A stretch of DNA of 64,000 bases from Streptomyces chartreusis. GTDB taxonomy: Bacteria > Actinomycetota > Actinomycetes > Streptomycetales > Streptomycetaceae. Positions 26,753 through 35,308 of the stretch are shown here, piece after piece; position 1 is the first letter of the stretch, and each line of letters opens with the position of its first letter. The notes beneath the pieces are model-generated. The model had not been told where the DNA came from. It saw only the letters and a list, made by a program, of their open reading frames with translations, and did no database searches. Position numbers and translations under genes: made by a program. The stretch covers positions 4,712,001 to 4,776,000 of the forward strand of contig NZ_CP023689.1 of the NCBI RefSeq assembly GCF_008704715.1. The letters run 5' to 3'.

Positions 26753-27535
26753 ATGACGAACACGCCGAGCGATCCGAGCACCACGCAGCCCGGGCGACCG
26801 CCCGTCGTCGACCCGGCCACCTGGCAGGCCGCCCGTGACGAGCTCCTGGTCCGCGAGAAGGCGCACACCCGCGAGGGCGACGCCCTGGCCGCGGCCCGGC
26901 GCCGGCTGCCGATGATGGAGTTCGACGGGACCGTCGAGGTGGTCGGGCCCGACGGTCCGGTTCCGTTCCTCGATCTGTTCCAGGGCCGCGACGAGCTCGT
27001 GGTCTACAAGCACATGTGGTACGACGGCGCACCGCACCAGGGCCAGTGCGAGGGCTGCACCACGACGGCCTGGCATCTGAAGGACGCCGTCTATCTCAAC
27101 GCCCGCGGCGTCTCGTACGCCGTACTGACGGTGGGCCGTTGGGACGAGGTGGCTTCCTACGTGGAGTTCATGGGCTACACCCAGCCCTGGTACTCGGTGC
27201 GCGACGTGGACCCGCCGGTCGGCGGCCACATGGGGCACCTCACCAGCTACCTGCGCGACGGCGACCGCACGTTCCTCACCTACTCCACGACGGGCCGCGG
27301 CAACGAACGGGTCAACGGATCCCTCGGCCTGCTCGACATGACGCCTTACGGCCGCGGCGAGGCGTGGGAGGACAAGCCCGAGGGCTGGCCCGAAGGGGGC
27401 GACGCGTGCTGGAGCTGGCGCTCGGACGCGGACGGGAAACCCACCTGGGGGCCGACCAGCCGCCCCGTACCGCAGTGGACGCGCCCCGGCGCGGGCCCCG
27501 TGGAGACGCTCGGCCGCCAGGGCCACCACCACTGA
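26753..27535 (+). CDS. DUF899 thioredoxin-like protein
   Basis: 260 residues. Landmarks of DUF899 (AhpC/TSA-like fold) are present: VYKHMWYDG, QCEGCTTTAWHL with a C-x-x-C pair, and FLTYSTTGRGNERVNGSLGLLDMTPYGR. An AGGAAG ribosome site precedes the ATG. The fold and C-x-x-C suggest a thiol-based redox role in the cytoplasm, but members are uncharacterised. The 190-base upstream region is AT-enriched and presumably holds its promoter. Confidence 0.8.
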   Translation: MTNTPSDPSTTQPGRPPVVDPATWQAARDELLVREKAHTREGDALAAARRRLPMMEFDGTVEVVGPDGPVPFLDLFQGRDELVVYKHMWYDGAPHQGQCEGCTTTAWHLKDAVYLNARGVSYAVLTVGRWDEVASYVEFMGYTQPWYSVRDVDPPVGGHMGHLTSYLRDGDRTFLTYSTTGRGNERVNGSLGLLDMTPYGRGEAWEDKPEGWPEGGDACWSWRSDADGKPTWGPTSRPVPQWTRPGAGPVETLGRQGHHH

Positions 27536-27603
27536 AACGCGTTCCAGTAGGGGTTTGTAAGATCGACTTCGACCATTGCAAGCCCTATCTGGGGGAACAA
27601 CTC

Positions 27604-27912
27604 ATGACCAAGCGCATTTCCGCGCTGGCCGTCTCCGCGGCCGTCATCGGCGGCTTCTTCGTGACGTCGATGCCCGCCCAGGCCGCCACCACGGCCGGCC
27701 AGAGCGTCGCGTCGGCGAAGGCCGCCGTCACCTGCAACCAGGGCCAGCTGCGCCAGCAGATCGCGGGCCTCAAGTCCAAGGCCGCGAAGCTGAAGCAGCT
27801 CGGGGAGACCGCGGCGGCCAGGAAGGCCCTGGGCGACGCGGCCGCGCTCCAGCGGAAGCTCGACGCCTGCATCAAGGCCGACAACGACGCGAGCAAGCCC
27901 TTCCCGGGCTGA
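27604..27912 (+). CDS. Small secreted helical protein of unknown function
   Basis: 102 residues; GGGGGAACAACTC precedes the ATG. A classical signal peptide ends at MPAQA-A (about residue 27). The mature part is short, lysine/alanine-rich and strongly helical with heptad-like spacing (LRQQIAGLKSKAAKLKQLGE), containing two cysteines (after VT and before IKADN) that could tie a helical hairpin. I recognise no family. It ends in a strong bidirectional terminator. Confidence 0.7.
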   Translation: MTKRISALAVSAAVIGGFFVTSMPAQAATTAGQSVASAKAAVTCNQGQLRQQIAGLKSKAAKLKQLGETAAARKALGDAAALQRKLDACIKADNDASKPFPG

Positions 27913-27938
27913 ACCTGAAGGTTCTCGCCGGTTCCACC

Positions 27939-27981
27939 GCGTGGCGCCGCCCGTCCCCTCCATGGACGGGCGGCGCCACGC
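27939..27981. terminator. Bidirectional stem-loop terminator
   Basis: A perfect 18-bp stem (27939-27956 paired with 27964-27981) around a seven-base loop, between convergent genes. The right arm runs to within seven bases of the PLP decarboxylase stop. Confidence 0.9.
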
Positions 27982-27987
27982 GCTCGT

Positions 27988-29352
27988 TCAGGCGCGACCC
28001 GCCAGCCGTTCAAGGCGGTCGTGCAGATGTTCCACGTGGTCCTCGGACTCCGGCTTCATCAGGACGCTGCGCAGGATCCGGGCGCCGTCCGCGTCCGCGA
28101 CAATCCCGGGGTGACGGGCCGCGAAGGAGTCACGGTCGGCCCTGAGGGTGCTGACGAAGACCGGGTCGGGGCCGGTCATGCCGTCGGCGAGGACGCGGGC
28201 CGAGGCCGCGTCGATGCCGGTGAGGGTCGCGGGGGCGACCGCGGGGAAGTAGGTGACGATGTCCAACTCGGGCCACTGGTACAGCTCCAGGGCGTCGGAC
28301 GCCTCGATCAGGTCGGCCCAGCGCAGCGCCGCCCGCCGGCCCGCCGCGAGGACCCGGCCCAGGCCGTCGGGAGTGGGCGGCAAAAGCTGGAAGGTGAGCC
28401 AGAGGGCGGCCGCGGCGGCGCCGGCGCGGGAGCATTCCAGGCTGATCTCGCCGAGGTGGAGCTCGGTGGAGGTGAAGTAGGTGTAGGGCGAGTCGTGGAG
28501 GTAGAAGCGGCCCACCTCCGGGTCGCGGAACAGCACCGCGCCGCAGCCGTAGGGCTGGAGGCCGTGCTTGTGGGGGTCCACGACGATCGAGTCCGCCCGG
28601 GCGATCGCCCGCCACGGCTCCGGGGGCAGCCCCTCGGGGCCTTCGGCGCCGGCGAGGAGGGTGAAGAAGCCGCCGTACGCGGCGTCCACATGGACGCGGA
28701 CGCCGTGGCGCTCGGCCAGGGGCAGTACCTCGTGGACGGGGTCGACCGCGCCCAGTCCGGTGGTGCCGGTGGTGAGGACGACGGTGCCGACCTCGCCCGT
28801 GCGCAGTACGTCCTCCAGCGCGCCGAGATCCATCCGGCCCCGGTCGTCGGCGCGGACCGGGTGGCTCGTCAGGCCGAGGACGTGGCACATGCGGCCGTGG
28901 GTGTAGTGGGCGTCGGCGCTGTGCGCGACGCCCCGGCCGGGGTGCAGTTCGCGGGCGACGAAGAGGGCTTCGAGGTTGGCGATCGTGCCGCTGGTGGTGA
29001 GGTGGCCAAGGTGTGTGTCGTAGCCGAACATCGTGGCCAGGCGAGCGACCGCCTCGCGTTCCATGGCCGCGGTGGCCGGACCGCCGTCCAGGGCGTGGTT
29101 GTTGGGGTTGATCAGCATCGCCGTGAGGTGGCCGACCACGGCCGCCGGGTGCGGGGGCTTGAGCATCTGACCGGCGTAGCGCGGGTGGAAGAAGGGGTAG
29201 TTGTCCGCCAGCCGGGCCGTGAACTCCTCGAAGGCCGCGCCGAAGCGGTCGTCGTCCACCTGGAGGGACGGGTGCGGCCGGTAGGGGCCGAAGGTGTCGG
29301 CCCAGTCCTGTATCGCGTGGGTGGCTCGGCCGAGCCAGTGCTGCAGATCCAC
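27988..29352 (-). CDS. Group II pyridoxal-phosphate amino-acid decarboxylase
   Basis: 454 residues. PLP-binding features: TTSGTIANLEAL (phosphate-side), HVDAAYGG (Asp to the pyridine nitrogen) and DPHKHGLQPYGC with the Schiff-base Lys. It belongs to the glutamate/aromatic/diaminobutyrate decarboxylase superfamily. I cannot fix the substrate. The GTG start at 29350-29352 is within the promoter-proximal region shared with a divergent MarR gene, and operator-like repeats lie between, so expression probably depends on that regulator. Confidence 0.85.
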   Translation of the reverse strand: MDLQHWLGRATHAIQDWADTFGPYRPHPSLQVDDDRFGAAFEEFTARLADNYPFFHPRYAGQMLKPPHPAAVVGHLTAMLINPNNHALDGGPATAAMEREAVARLATMFGYDTHLGHLTTSGTIANLEALFVARELHPGRGVAHSADAHYTHGRMCHVLGLTSHPVRADDRGRMDLGALEDVLRTGEVGTVVLTTGTTGLGAVDPVHEVLPLAERHGVRVHVDAAYGGFFTLLAGAEGPEGLPPEPWRAIARADSIVVDPHKHGLQPYGCGAVLFRDPEVGRFYLHDSPYTYFTSTELHLGEISLECSRAGAAAAALWLTFQLLPPTPDGLGRVLAAGRRAALRWADLIEASDALELYQWPELDIVTYFPAVAPATLTGIDAASARVLADGMTGPDPVFVSTLRADRDSFAARHPGIVADADGARILRSVLMKPESEDHVEHLHDRLERLAGRA

Positions 29353-29400
29353 TGAACTCCCTCTCGCTCGCGGTGGGCCCCACCGTACAATTTCAGTGAC

Positions 29401-29429
29401 TGCTCAGCAATTGATTGCTCAGCAATTGA
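29401..29429. promoter_or_regulatory. MarR-type operator repeats
   Basis: TGCTCAGCAATTGA occurs twice, at 29401-29414 and 29416-29429. Overlapping palindromes TTGCTCAGCAA and CAATTGATTG arise at the junction. The repeat sits between the decarboxylase and the MarR gene. Confidence 0.7.
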
Positions 29430-29481
29430 GAAGGGAGTGGTTGAGGGCGCAGTAAGTGACCCGGCAGTAAGCTCGCCTTTC

Positions 29482-29985
29482 ATGGACGCCACGCCCCAGC
29501 CCGGCGACGAAGCCGACGTCAGTGCCGCCGCCCGCGCCGCCGGCAGCGAGCTCGTGCGGGACTTCGGTCTGCTGATCAAGTCCGCCACCCGTCTGGAACA
29601 GCGGATCGACAGCGCGCTGCGGCGCGAGTGCGGCATCAGCCACACCATGCTGGAGGTGCTGATGCGGCTCTGCCGCCGGCCCGGCGAGGAGGTCTCCCAG
29701 CGGCAGCTCGCCGACGACCTCACGCTCACCAGCAGCGGTACGACCCGCCTGATCGACCGCATGGAGGACGCCGGCCTGGTCCGCCGCGTGCCGTCCCCCG
29801 GGGACCGGAGGGTGACCCTGGTGGAGGCGACCGCCGAGGGGCGTGCGGTGTTCCTGCGTGCGGCCGCCGTGCACGCGCACGTGGTGGAGGAGCACTTCGT
29901 CAGGCCGCTGCCGGCGGACGACTACACGCGGCTGATCAGCGCACTGGGCGAGATCGACAAGGGCCTGCGCGACGGGACCGGGTGA
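29482..29985 (+). CDS. MarR-family transcriptional regulator
   Basis: 168 residues. The winged helix is clear: GISHTMLEVLMRLCRRPGEEVSQRQLADDLTLTSSGTTRLIDRMEDAGLVRR, then the wing PSPGDRRVTLVEATAEGR. Helical N- and C-terminal parts form the dimer. I prefer the ATG at 29482; an upstream GTG at 29437 has no usable ribosome site, and the transcript may be leaderless. It is divergent from the PLP decarboxylase and probably represses it and itself. Confidence 0.85.
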   Translation: MDATPQPGDEADVSAAARAAGSELVRDFGLLIKSATRLEQRIDSALRRECGISHTMLEVLMRLCRRPGEEVSQRQLADDLTLTSSGTTRLIDRMEDAGLVRRVPSPGDRRVTLVEATAEGRAVFLRAAAVHAHVVEEHFVRPLPADDYTRLISALGEIDKGLRDGTG

Positions 29986-30009
29986 GGGACCGGGCGGTTC
30001 CCGGCCCTC
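29984..30009. terminator. Probable stem-loop terminator
   Basis: GAGGG-A-CCGGG, five-base loop, CCCGGCCCTC: a 10-bp stem with one bulged A, starting within the MarR stop codon and separating two convergent genes. Confidence 0.55.
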
Positions 30010-30019
30010 GCCGCAGGGC

Positions 30020-31078
30020 TCAGAATCCGGGCAGTTCGACGGAGATGTGCGGGGCCAGGGCGCGCAGGAAGTCCGGTGCGTCGAAGATGTCGCCGGCGGA
30101 GGCCACGCCGGTCGTGCGGGTGCGGCCGGTGAGGATGCGGTGGGTCGCCTCCACCGCGAGGGGTGCCGTGACGGCGTAGATGTCCCGGCCGCTCGCCGTG
30201 GCACGCCGCTCGGCGGTGCCTGAGCGGACGACGGCGTCGACCAGGAAGGTCTGGTCGGAGCGGCCCTCGTCGTCGGCGGCGGCCGGCGCCGGGGTGTCCG
30301 GGGCCGCGAGGTCCCTGGCGGCCTCGGTCGCCATGTGGGTGCGCACCTCGGGAATCGCGAGGTGGCTGGGGATCGTGACCACGTCGGCCATCGTGAACTC
30401 CCCGACGACCTCCCTGGTGCCCATCGGGTCCGGGAAGTGCCACTTCAGCAGCGTCGACCCGCCGTCGTGGTACTCCAACCGGCCTTCCGTGTAACGGACT
30501 CGGCGGCCGGCCCGGCGGTCCCGGGAGACCGTGCCCGCGGCGCGGGTGCCCTCGGTGGGGTGCCAGCCGCTCAGGCCGTACGCGATCGTGGCCTCGTCGG
30601 CCGTCGTCCAGTCGCCCATCGCGGCGGTGGCCAGGAGGTCGCCGAGACCGCCGTAGAAGGCCATCGCGGGGACGATCACCGCTCCGGCCTCGCGGGCCCG
30701 GTCCGCGAAGTGCGCGAAGGTGTCGGCGTTGGCCTCGATCTCGGCCGCCACGTCGACGTACGGGATGCCGGCGCGCAGGGCCGCCTCGATCACGGGGGCC
30801 GCCGTCAGGGCGAAGGGGCCGGCGCAGTTGATCACGGCGTCCGCTCCCGCGAGGGCGCGGTCGAGCGCGGCCGGGTCGTCGACCGGGGCCGGGCGGATCT
30901 CCGCGCCCGGAACGGTGGCCGCCAGCGCGCGCAGCTTGTCGGCGTCGCGGCCGGCAAGGAGCGGGACGTACGCGCGCTCCAGCAGCTCCGCCACGACGAA
31001 GCGTCCGGTGTGGCCGTACGCGCCGAACACCGCGACCGTCCGCCCAGTTCCCGCTGCCGACGCCGATGCCGATGTCAT
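30020..31078 (-). CDS. Saccharopine dehydrogenase-like NAD(P)-binding protein
   Basis: 352 residues from the ATG at 31076-31078 (GGGGAGAA upstream). The N-terminal Rossmann motif VFGAYGHTGRFVVAELLERAYVPLLAGRDADKL resembles trans-acting enoyl reductases and saccharopine reductase-like proteins. Continuations INCAGPFALTAAPVIEAALRAGIPYVDVAAE and FYGGLGDLLATAA fit that family. Function is probably a reductase; the substrate is unknown. It is divergent from a GlxA-type regulator, which may control it. Confidence 0.8.
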   Translation of the reverse strand: MTSASASAAGTGRTVAVFGAYGHTGRFVVAELLERAYVPLLAGRDADKLRALAATVPGAEIRPAPVDDPAALDRALAGADAVINCAGPFALTAAPVIEAALRAGIPYVDVAAEIEANADTFAHFADRAREAGAVIVPAMAFYGGLGDLLATAAMGDWTTADEATIAYGLSGWHPTEGTRAAGTVSRDRRAGRRVRYTEGRLEYHDGGSTLLKWHFPDPMGTREVVGEFTMADVVTIPSHLAIPEVRTHMATEAARDLAAPDTPAPAAADDEGRSDQTFLVDAVVRSGTAERRATASGRDIYAVTAPLAVEATHRILTGRTRTTGVASAGDIFDAPDFLRALAPHISVELPGF

Positions 31079-31193
31079 GGGTTCTCCCCCGTGCTCGAAA
31101 CGATCCGCTGAGTTCGTCCTGTGCGGACATCCTGGCGGGGGCCGGCGGCTCCTCGTGAGTGTCCGGAACGACGAGCCCCGTACACTTTCAGAC

Positions 31194-32189
31194 ATGGGTG
31201 ACTCGATTGCGCTGGCCGTCACCGAGGGCATGCTGCACTTCGAACTGTCCCTGGCCTACGAGGTGTTCGGCTCCGCTCCGGACGGGGTGGACGTCCCCTG
31301 GTACGACGTCGAGGTCTGCGGGACGGGCGCCGTGCGGGTCGGACGCTTCCGGCTGGAGGCGGACCAGGGGCTGGACCGGCTCCGGCATGCCGGCACCGTG
31401 ATCGTCCCCGGCTGGGTGGACGTCGACGTGGAGCCGCCCGGCGATCTCGTGGACGCGGTGCGCGCGGCGCACGAGGCGGGCGCGCGGGTGGCCTCGCTGT
31501 GCACCGGGGCGTTCGTACTGGCCGCCGCGGGGCTGCTGGACGGCAGACGGGCGACCACGCACTGGGCGCACACCGATGTGCTCGCCGAGCGCTTCCCGCG
31601 GGTGGCGGTCGATCCGGACGTGCTCTACGTGGACAACGGCAGCGTGCTCACCTCCGCGGGCAAGGCCGCCGCGATGGACCTGTGCCTGCATCTGGTCCGG
31701 CTCGACCACGGCTCGTCCGTCGCCAACGCGGTGGCGCGGCGACTGGTCGTGCCGCCGCACCGGGCGGGCGGCCAGGCCCAGTTCGTGGCCGCCCCGGTGC
31801 CCAGCCGGGACGACCATCCGCTGGCCGCGCTGCTGCCCTGGGCGATCGAGCGGCTGGACCGGCCGCTCACCGTGGAGGACCTGGCGCGCCGGGCCGGGAT
31901 GAGCTCACGCCATCTGGGCCGCCACTTCAGGGCGGTGACCGGCACGACCCCGCTGCAATGGCTGCTGACCCAACGCATCCGGCGTGCCCAGGAGTTGCTG
32001 GAGAACACCGACGACGGGGTCGACGCCGTCGCGACGGCCACCGGCATGGGCACCGCCACGACGCTGCGCCGGCACTTCAACCGGACCGTGGGCGTACCGC
32101 CGGACGCCTACCGCCGGACGTTCCGCTCACGGTCCAGGGCGACGGAGCCGGACGACGCGTCCGGATCCGCCGGGGTCAGGAGCGGATGA
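31194..32189 (+). CDS. GlxA-type AraC-family regulator (DJ-1/PfpI sensor domain), copy 1
   Basis: 331 residues. The N-terminal 185 residues form a DJ-1/PfpI-like domain; the nucleophile-elbow region is SLCTGAFVLAAAGLLDGRRATTHW. The C-terminal AraC double helix-turn-helix includes LTVEDLARRAGMSSRHLGRHFRAVTG and VATATGMGTATTLRRHFNRTVGVPP. A TACACT-like -10 box lies eight bases before the ATG with no ribosome site, suggesting a leaderless mRNA. It is divergent from the saccharopine-dehydrogenase-like gene. A second protein of this family is encoded at 36721. Confidence 0.88.
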   Translation: MGDSIALAVTEGMLHFELSLAYEVFGSAPDGVDVPWYDVEVCGTGAVRVGRFRLEADQGLDRLRHAGTVIVPGWVDVDVEPPGDLVDAVRAAHEAGARVASLCTGAFVLAAAGLLDGRRATTHWAHTDVLAERFPRVAVDPDVLYVDNGSVLTSAGKAAAMDLCLHLVRLDHGSSVANAVARRLVVPPHRAGGQAQFVAAPVPSRDDHPLAALLPWAIERLDRPLTVEDLARRAGMSSRHLGRHFRAVTGTTPLQWLLTQRIRRAQELLENTDDGVDAVATATGMGTATTLRRHFNRTVGVPPDAYRRTFRSRSRATEPDDASGSAGVRSG

Positions 32190-33006
32190 ACGCGAGGATG
32201 TCCGGGTTGAGGACCTCCGGGTGCGTGGACAGCATCCCGTGCGGATAGCCTTCGTACGTCTTCAGGGTGCCGTTCTTCAGGAGCTTGACCGTCAGGGGCG
32301 CCGAGTCCTCGTACGGGACGACCTGGTCGTCGGTGCCGTGTGCGACGAGCACGGGCACCTCGATCTGCCTGAGGTCCTCGGTGAAGTCGGTCTCGGAGAA
32401 CGCCTTGATGCATTCGTAGTGGGCGTTGGCCGCGCCCGTCATGCCCTGCCGCCACCAGTTGTCGATCAGGCCCTGCGACACCTGCGCGCCGGGGCGGTTG
32501 AAGCCGTAGAAGGGGCCGGTGGGGATGTCGATGAAGGACTGGGACCGGTTGGCGGCGAGCGCGTCGCGGAAGCCGTCGAAGACCTCGATCGGCAGGCCGC
32601 CCGGGTTGGCCTCCGTCTTCAGCATCAGCGGCGGTACGGCACCCACCAGGACCGCCTTGGAGACGCGGCCGGCCTTGGCGCGGGCGACGTAGCGGGTGAC
32701 CTCGCCGCCGCCGGTGGAGTGGCCGATGTGGACGGCGCCGCGCAGATCGAGGGCGTCGGTGAGTGCGGTCACGTCCGCGGCGTAGGTGTCCATGTCGTGG
32801 CCGCCGGCGGTCTGGGTGGAGCGGCCGTGGCCTCGGCGGTCGTGGGCGATGACCCGGTAGCCCTGCGCCAGGAAGAACAACATCTGGTTGTCCCAGTCGT
32901 CGGCGCTCAGTGGCCATCCGTGGTGGAAGACGATCGGCTCGCCGTCGCGGGGACCCCAGTCCTTGTAGAAGATCGTGGTGCCGTCGTCGGTGGTGACTGT
33001 ACCCAT
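32176..33006 (-). CDS. Alpha/beta hydrolase (non-haem chloroperoxidase/esterase type)
   Basis: 276 residues. The oxyanion motif HHGWPLSADDWDNQ, the AHDRRGHGRS strand and nucleophile elbow GHSTGGGEV (Ser98) are intact; later Asp in HGTDDQVVP and His in GYPHGMLSTHPE complete the triad. This is the classic sequence of cofactor-free haloperoxidases, which are serine esterases able to act with peroxide and halide. The true substrate is probably an ester or lactone. Its 3' end overlaps the convergent GlxA-type gene by 14 bases. Confidence 0.88.
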   Translation of the reverse strand: MGTVTTDDGTTIFYKDWGPRDGEPIVFHHGWPLSADDWDNQMLFFLAQGYRVIAHDRRGHGRSTQTAGGHDMDTYAADVTALTDALDLRGAVHIGHSTGGGEVTRYVARAKAGRVSKAVLVGAVPPLMLKTEANPGGLPIEVFDGFRDALAANRSQSFIDIPTGPFYGFNRPGAQVSQGLIDNWWRQGMTGAANAHYECIKAFSETDFTEDLRQIEVPVLVAHGTDDQVVPYEDSAPLTVKLLKNGTLKTYEGYPHGMLSTHPEVLNPDILAFIRS

Positions 33007-33178
33007 CGCTTATCCTCCGCTCGTCCGGGCGCACTCCGGCCACGGAAAAGTGTGTGGGGGAGCCACCCGGGACCTACGAATTCACGCCCTGCGGGCGCGG
33101 TCCGGATGTACCCGGCCCACATTACGCTCGGGCCGTGGAGGGCACATCCGCAGCACACGCGAGCGACAGGAGGCCGAC

Positions 33179-33874
33179 GTGGCCGGGACGACGGTGACCG
33201 AGGCGACCGTGGCCGAGGTGATGGCGGAGCTCGCGGGGCTGGAGGATCCCAAGGTGCGGGCCGTGAACGAGAAGCACGGTGATGATCACGGGGTGAATCT
33301 CAGCAAGCTGCGGGCGGTCGCCAAGCGGCTGAAGACGCAGCAGGAACTCGCCCGGCGGCTGTGGGCGACGGGGGACACCGCGGCGCGGCTGCTGGCGCTG
33401 CTGATCTGCCGGCCCCGGGCGTTCGAGCGGGACGAGCTGGACGTCATGCTGCGCGAGGCGCGGACGCCCAAGGTGCACGACTGGCTCGTGAACTACGTCG
33501 TGAAGAAGAACCCGCACGCCGAGGAGCTGCGCCTGGCCTGGTTGGCCGACCCGGACCCGGTGGTCGCCAGTGCCGGCTGGGCGCTGACGACCGAGCGCGT
33601 GGCGAAGAAGCCCGCGGGCCTCGATCTCGTGGGACTGCTCGACGTGATCGAGGCGGAGATGAAGGACGCCCCGGACCGGCTCCAGTGGGCGATGAACCAC
33701 TGCCTGGCGCAGATCGGGATCGAGCACCCCGAGCACCGGGCCCGGGCCCTCGCCATCGGTGAGCGCCTGGAGGTGCTCAAGGACTACCCGACCTCCCCGG
33801 GCTGCACGTCCCCGTTCGCTCCCGACTGGATCAACGAGATGGTGCGCCGGCAGGACGCCGCCCGTCAGGGCTGA
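33179..33874 (+). CDS. DNA alkylation repair (AlkD-like HEAT-repeat) protein
   Basis: 231 residues from a GTG with AGGAGG upstream. The helical repeats match AlkD-like glycosylases: VRAVNEKHGDDHGVNLSKLRAVAKRL, LLALLICRPRAFERDELD, and the later WAMNHCLAQIGIEHPEHRARALAIGERL. AlkD excises bulky or positively charged alkylated purines without base flipping. The overall length fits. It overlaps the convergent MmcQ-like gene by ten bases. A repair role is likely; the exact lesion is unknown. Confidence 0.75.
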   Translation: MAGTTVTEATVAEVMAELAGLEDPKVRAVNEKHGDDHGVNLSKLRAVAKRLKTQQELARRLWATGDTAARLLALLICRPRAFERDELDVMLREARTPKVHDWLVNYVVKKNPHAEELRLAWLADPDPVVASAGWALTTERVAKKPAGLDLVGLLDVIEAEMKDAPDRLQWAMNHCLAQIGIEHPEHRARALAIGERLEVLKDYPTSPGCTSPFAPDWINEMVRRQDAARQG

Positions 33875-34221
33875 GCGGGCAGCGACTCCAGGTAGGCGTC
33901 GCCCACCGACCGGGGCACCGCCATCAGCCACGCGTCCAGGACCAGCGGGACCAGTTCCCGCGGGGTGAGCACCGGCATCCGCAGGTGGACCCAGTTGTAA
34001 CGCATGTCCGAGGTGCGCGGCAGCTGGAACTTCTCCGGCTCGGCGGCGATCAGCGACTCGCGTTCCTCCTTGGGGAACGCGAAGCCCATGGTCGTCTCGT
34101 CCGGGGAGACCGAGGCGTACACGATGCGGCCGACCTTGAACTTCACGTACTCCCGGATCAGGTGCTCCTCGGTGCGGGGCAGGTGCAGCGCCGCCGCCCG
34201 GACGTCGTCGAGGGTGATCAC
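33865..34221 (-). CDS. MmcQ/YjbR-family DNA-binding-like protein
   Basis: 118 residues with the CyaY-like alpha/beta fold expected of YjbR: FPKEERESLIAAEPEKFQLP and RYNWVHLRMPVLTPRELVPLVLDAWLMAVP are the family landmarks. Its biochemical role is unsettled. It is the last gene of a four-gene overlapping set (36648 down to 33865), its ATGT start overlapping the VOC gene stop. Confidence 0.8.
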   Translation of the reverse strand: MITLDDVRAAALHLPRTEEHLIREYVKFKVGRIVYASVSPDETTMGFAFPKEERESLIAAEPEKFQLPRTSDMRYNWVHLRMPVLTPRELVPLVLDAWLMAVPRSVGDAYLESLPAQP

Positions 34222-34652
34222 ATGTCCCTCCCGAGGTCCGGTGCGTAGTGGACCAGTTCGAGCAGCAGGTTGGCCGGCGCCGGGGCGTACAGGAAGGCCA
34301 CGGTCATGCCCTCGCGGGCGCCCTTGCAGGGCTCCGCGTCGATCGCCGTGAAGCCCTGGCTCCGCAGCCGGGACGTCTCGCTCTCCAGGTCGTCGACCTC
34401 GAAGGCGAGGTGGTACAGCCCCGGGCCCTGGCGCTCCAGACGGCCGCCGATGGCGGAGCGCTGCTGGGTCGGGGAGACGATCTCCACGGCCGGGTTCCCG
34501 AGGCCGCCGCCGAACTGCCAGAACTCGCAGGCCACTCCGTAGTCGTCGGCATGCCCCTCGTCGTACTTGCGCATGCCCAGCGTGGTCATGAAGGCGGCCA
34601 CGCCCTCGGGGTCCTCGGTGGCCAGCCCGATGTGGTCTATGCGAAGGATCAC
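34218..34652 (-). CDS. VOC/glyoxalase-superfamily protein (methylmalonyl-CoA epimerase-like)
   Basis: 144 residues from a GTG that overlaps the upstream stop as GTGA. Two beta-alpha-beta halves are visible; probable metal ligands are the His in RIDHIGLATED, Glu in NPAVEIVSP, His in GLYHLAFEVDD and Glu in LLLELVHY. This set is typical of methylmalonyl-CoA epimerase and 4-hydroxyphenylpyruvate-type VOC enzymes. The housekeeping epimerase normally sits elsewhere, so I give only the family. Confidence 0.7.
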   Translation of the reverse strand: MILRIDHIGLATEDPEGVAAFMTTLGMRKYDEGHADDYGVACEFWQFGGGLGNPAVEIVSPTQQRSAIGGRLERQGPGLYHLAFEVDDLESETSRLRSQGFTAIDAEPCKGAREGMTVAFLYAPAPANLLLELVHYAPDLGRDM

Positions 34653-35308
34653 CGTGTGTCCGATCGGGTCAATGTGATGTACGCGTAGTCGTCCAGCATC
34701 TTGGAAAGCGGTCTGCCGGGACACCCGTACAAGTTGGCCAGCGCCTCCTCGTCCAGGCCGCTGTCGGCGAGAACGCGCCGGGCCCAGTCACGGTTGAGGC
34801 GCTGGTGGGCGAGGTAGGCCGCCGCGTCCCTGGCGCCGTGCAGCTTGCGGGCGATGGCCTCGTCCCAGGGGACCAGGGAGTACGGGCGCAGCCCGTGGAG
34901 CAGCTTCGAGGCGGCGGTCGCGCCCAGGGTCCGGGGCCGGCCCGGGGTCCCGGCGGCCAGTGCGCACAGGTCGGCGTAGCACTCGCCGAGCGGCGCGATG
35001 TCGTCGTCGGTGAGCTCGCCGAGCCGGGCGCCTGGCTCCGGGAGGAGCTTGTGCCAGCGCGCGGTCCACTCGTGCAGGGCGGGGCCGAAGAGGTCCGGCT
35101 CCCCGGGACGGGGGTAACGGATCCTGCACCCCCAGGAGTTCAGCCACTTCAGCGCGGCGGCGGGGTCGTCGTGCGGGAGGGGTTCGTACGAGGCCGGCGC
35201 GGGCGGGGCCGATCTGCCGGCGTCCAGTCCGAGGAACGTGACCACGGCGGCCCGCAGGCTCCGCACGGTCGGCGCGGACCGCACGGCCGGCTCGACGTCC
35301 GCCGTCAC
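34649..35308 (-). CDS. DUF6308-like protein of unknown function
   Basis: 219 residues from a GTG overlapping the permease stop (GTGA). Helical and basic; conserved-looking segments include SWGCRIRYPRPGEPDLFGPALHEWT and ASKLLHGLRPYSLVPWDEAIARKLHG, which has the feel of a DNA-glycosylase-like helix-hairpin region. I do not assign a function. Overlaps on both sides place it in the permease/VOC/MmcQ unit. Confidence 0.6.
   Translation of the reverse strand: MTADVEPAVRSAPTVRSLRAAVVTFLGLDAGRSAPPAPASYEPLPHDDPAAALKWLNSWGCRIRYPRPGEPDLFGPALHEWTARWHKLLPEPGARLGELTDDDIAPLGECYADLCALAAGTPGRPRTLGATAASKLLHGLRPYSLVPWDEAIARKLHGARDAAAYLAHQRLNRDWARRVLADSGLDEEALANLYGCPGRPLSKMLDDYAYITLTRSDTR

Noticed and set aside
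30720..31193. Upstream extension of the first GlxA-type regulator frame
   Set aside because: It overlaps the divergent saccharopine-dehydrogenase-like gene and shows no domain; the family starts at the ATG at 31194.
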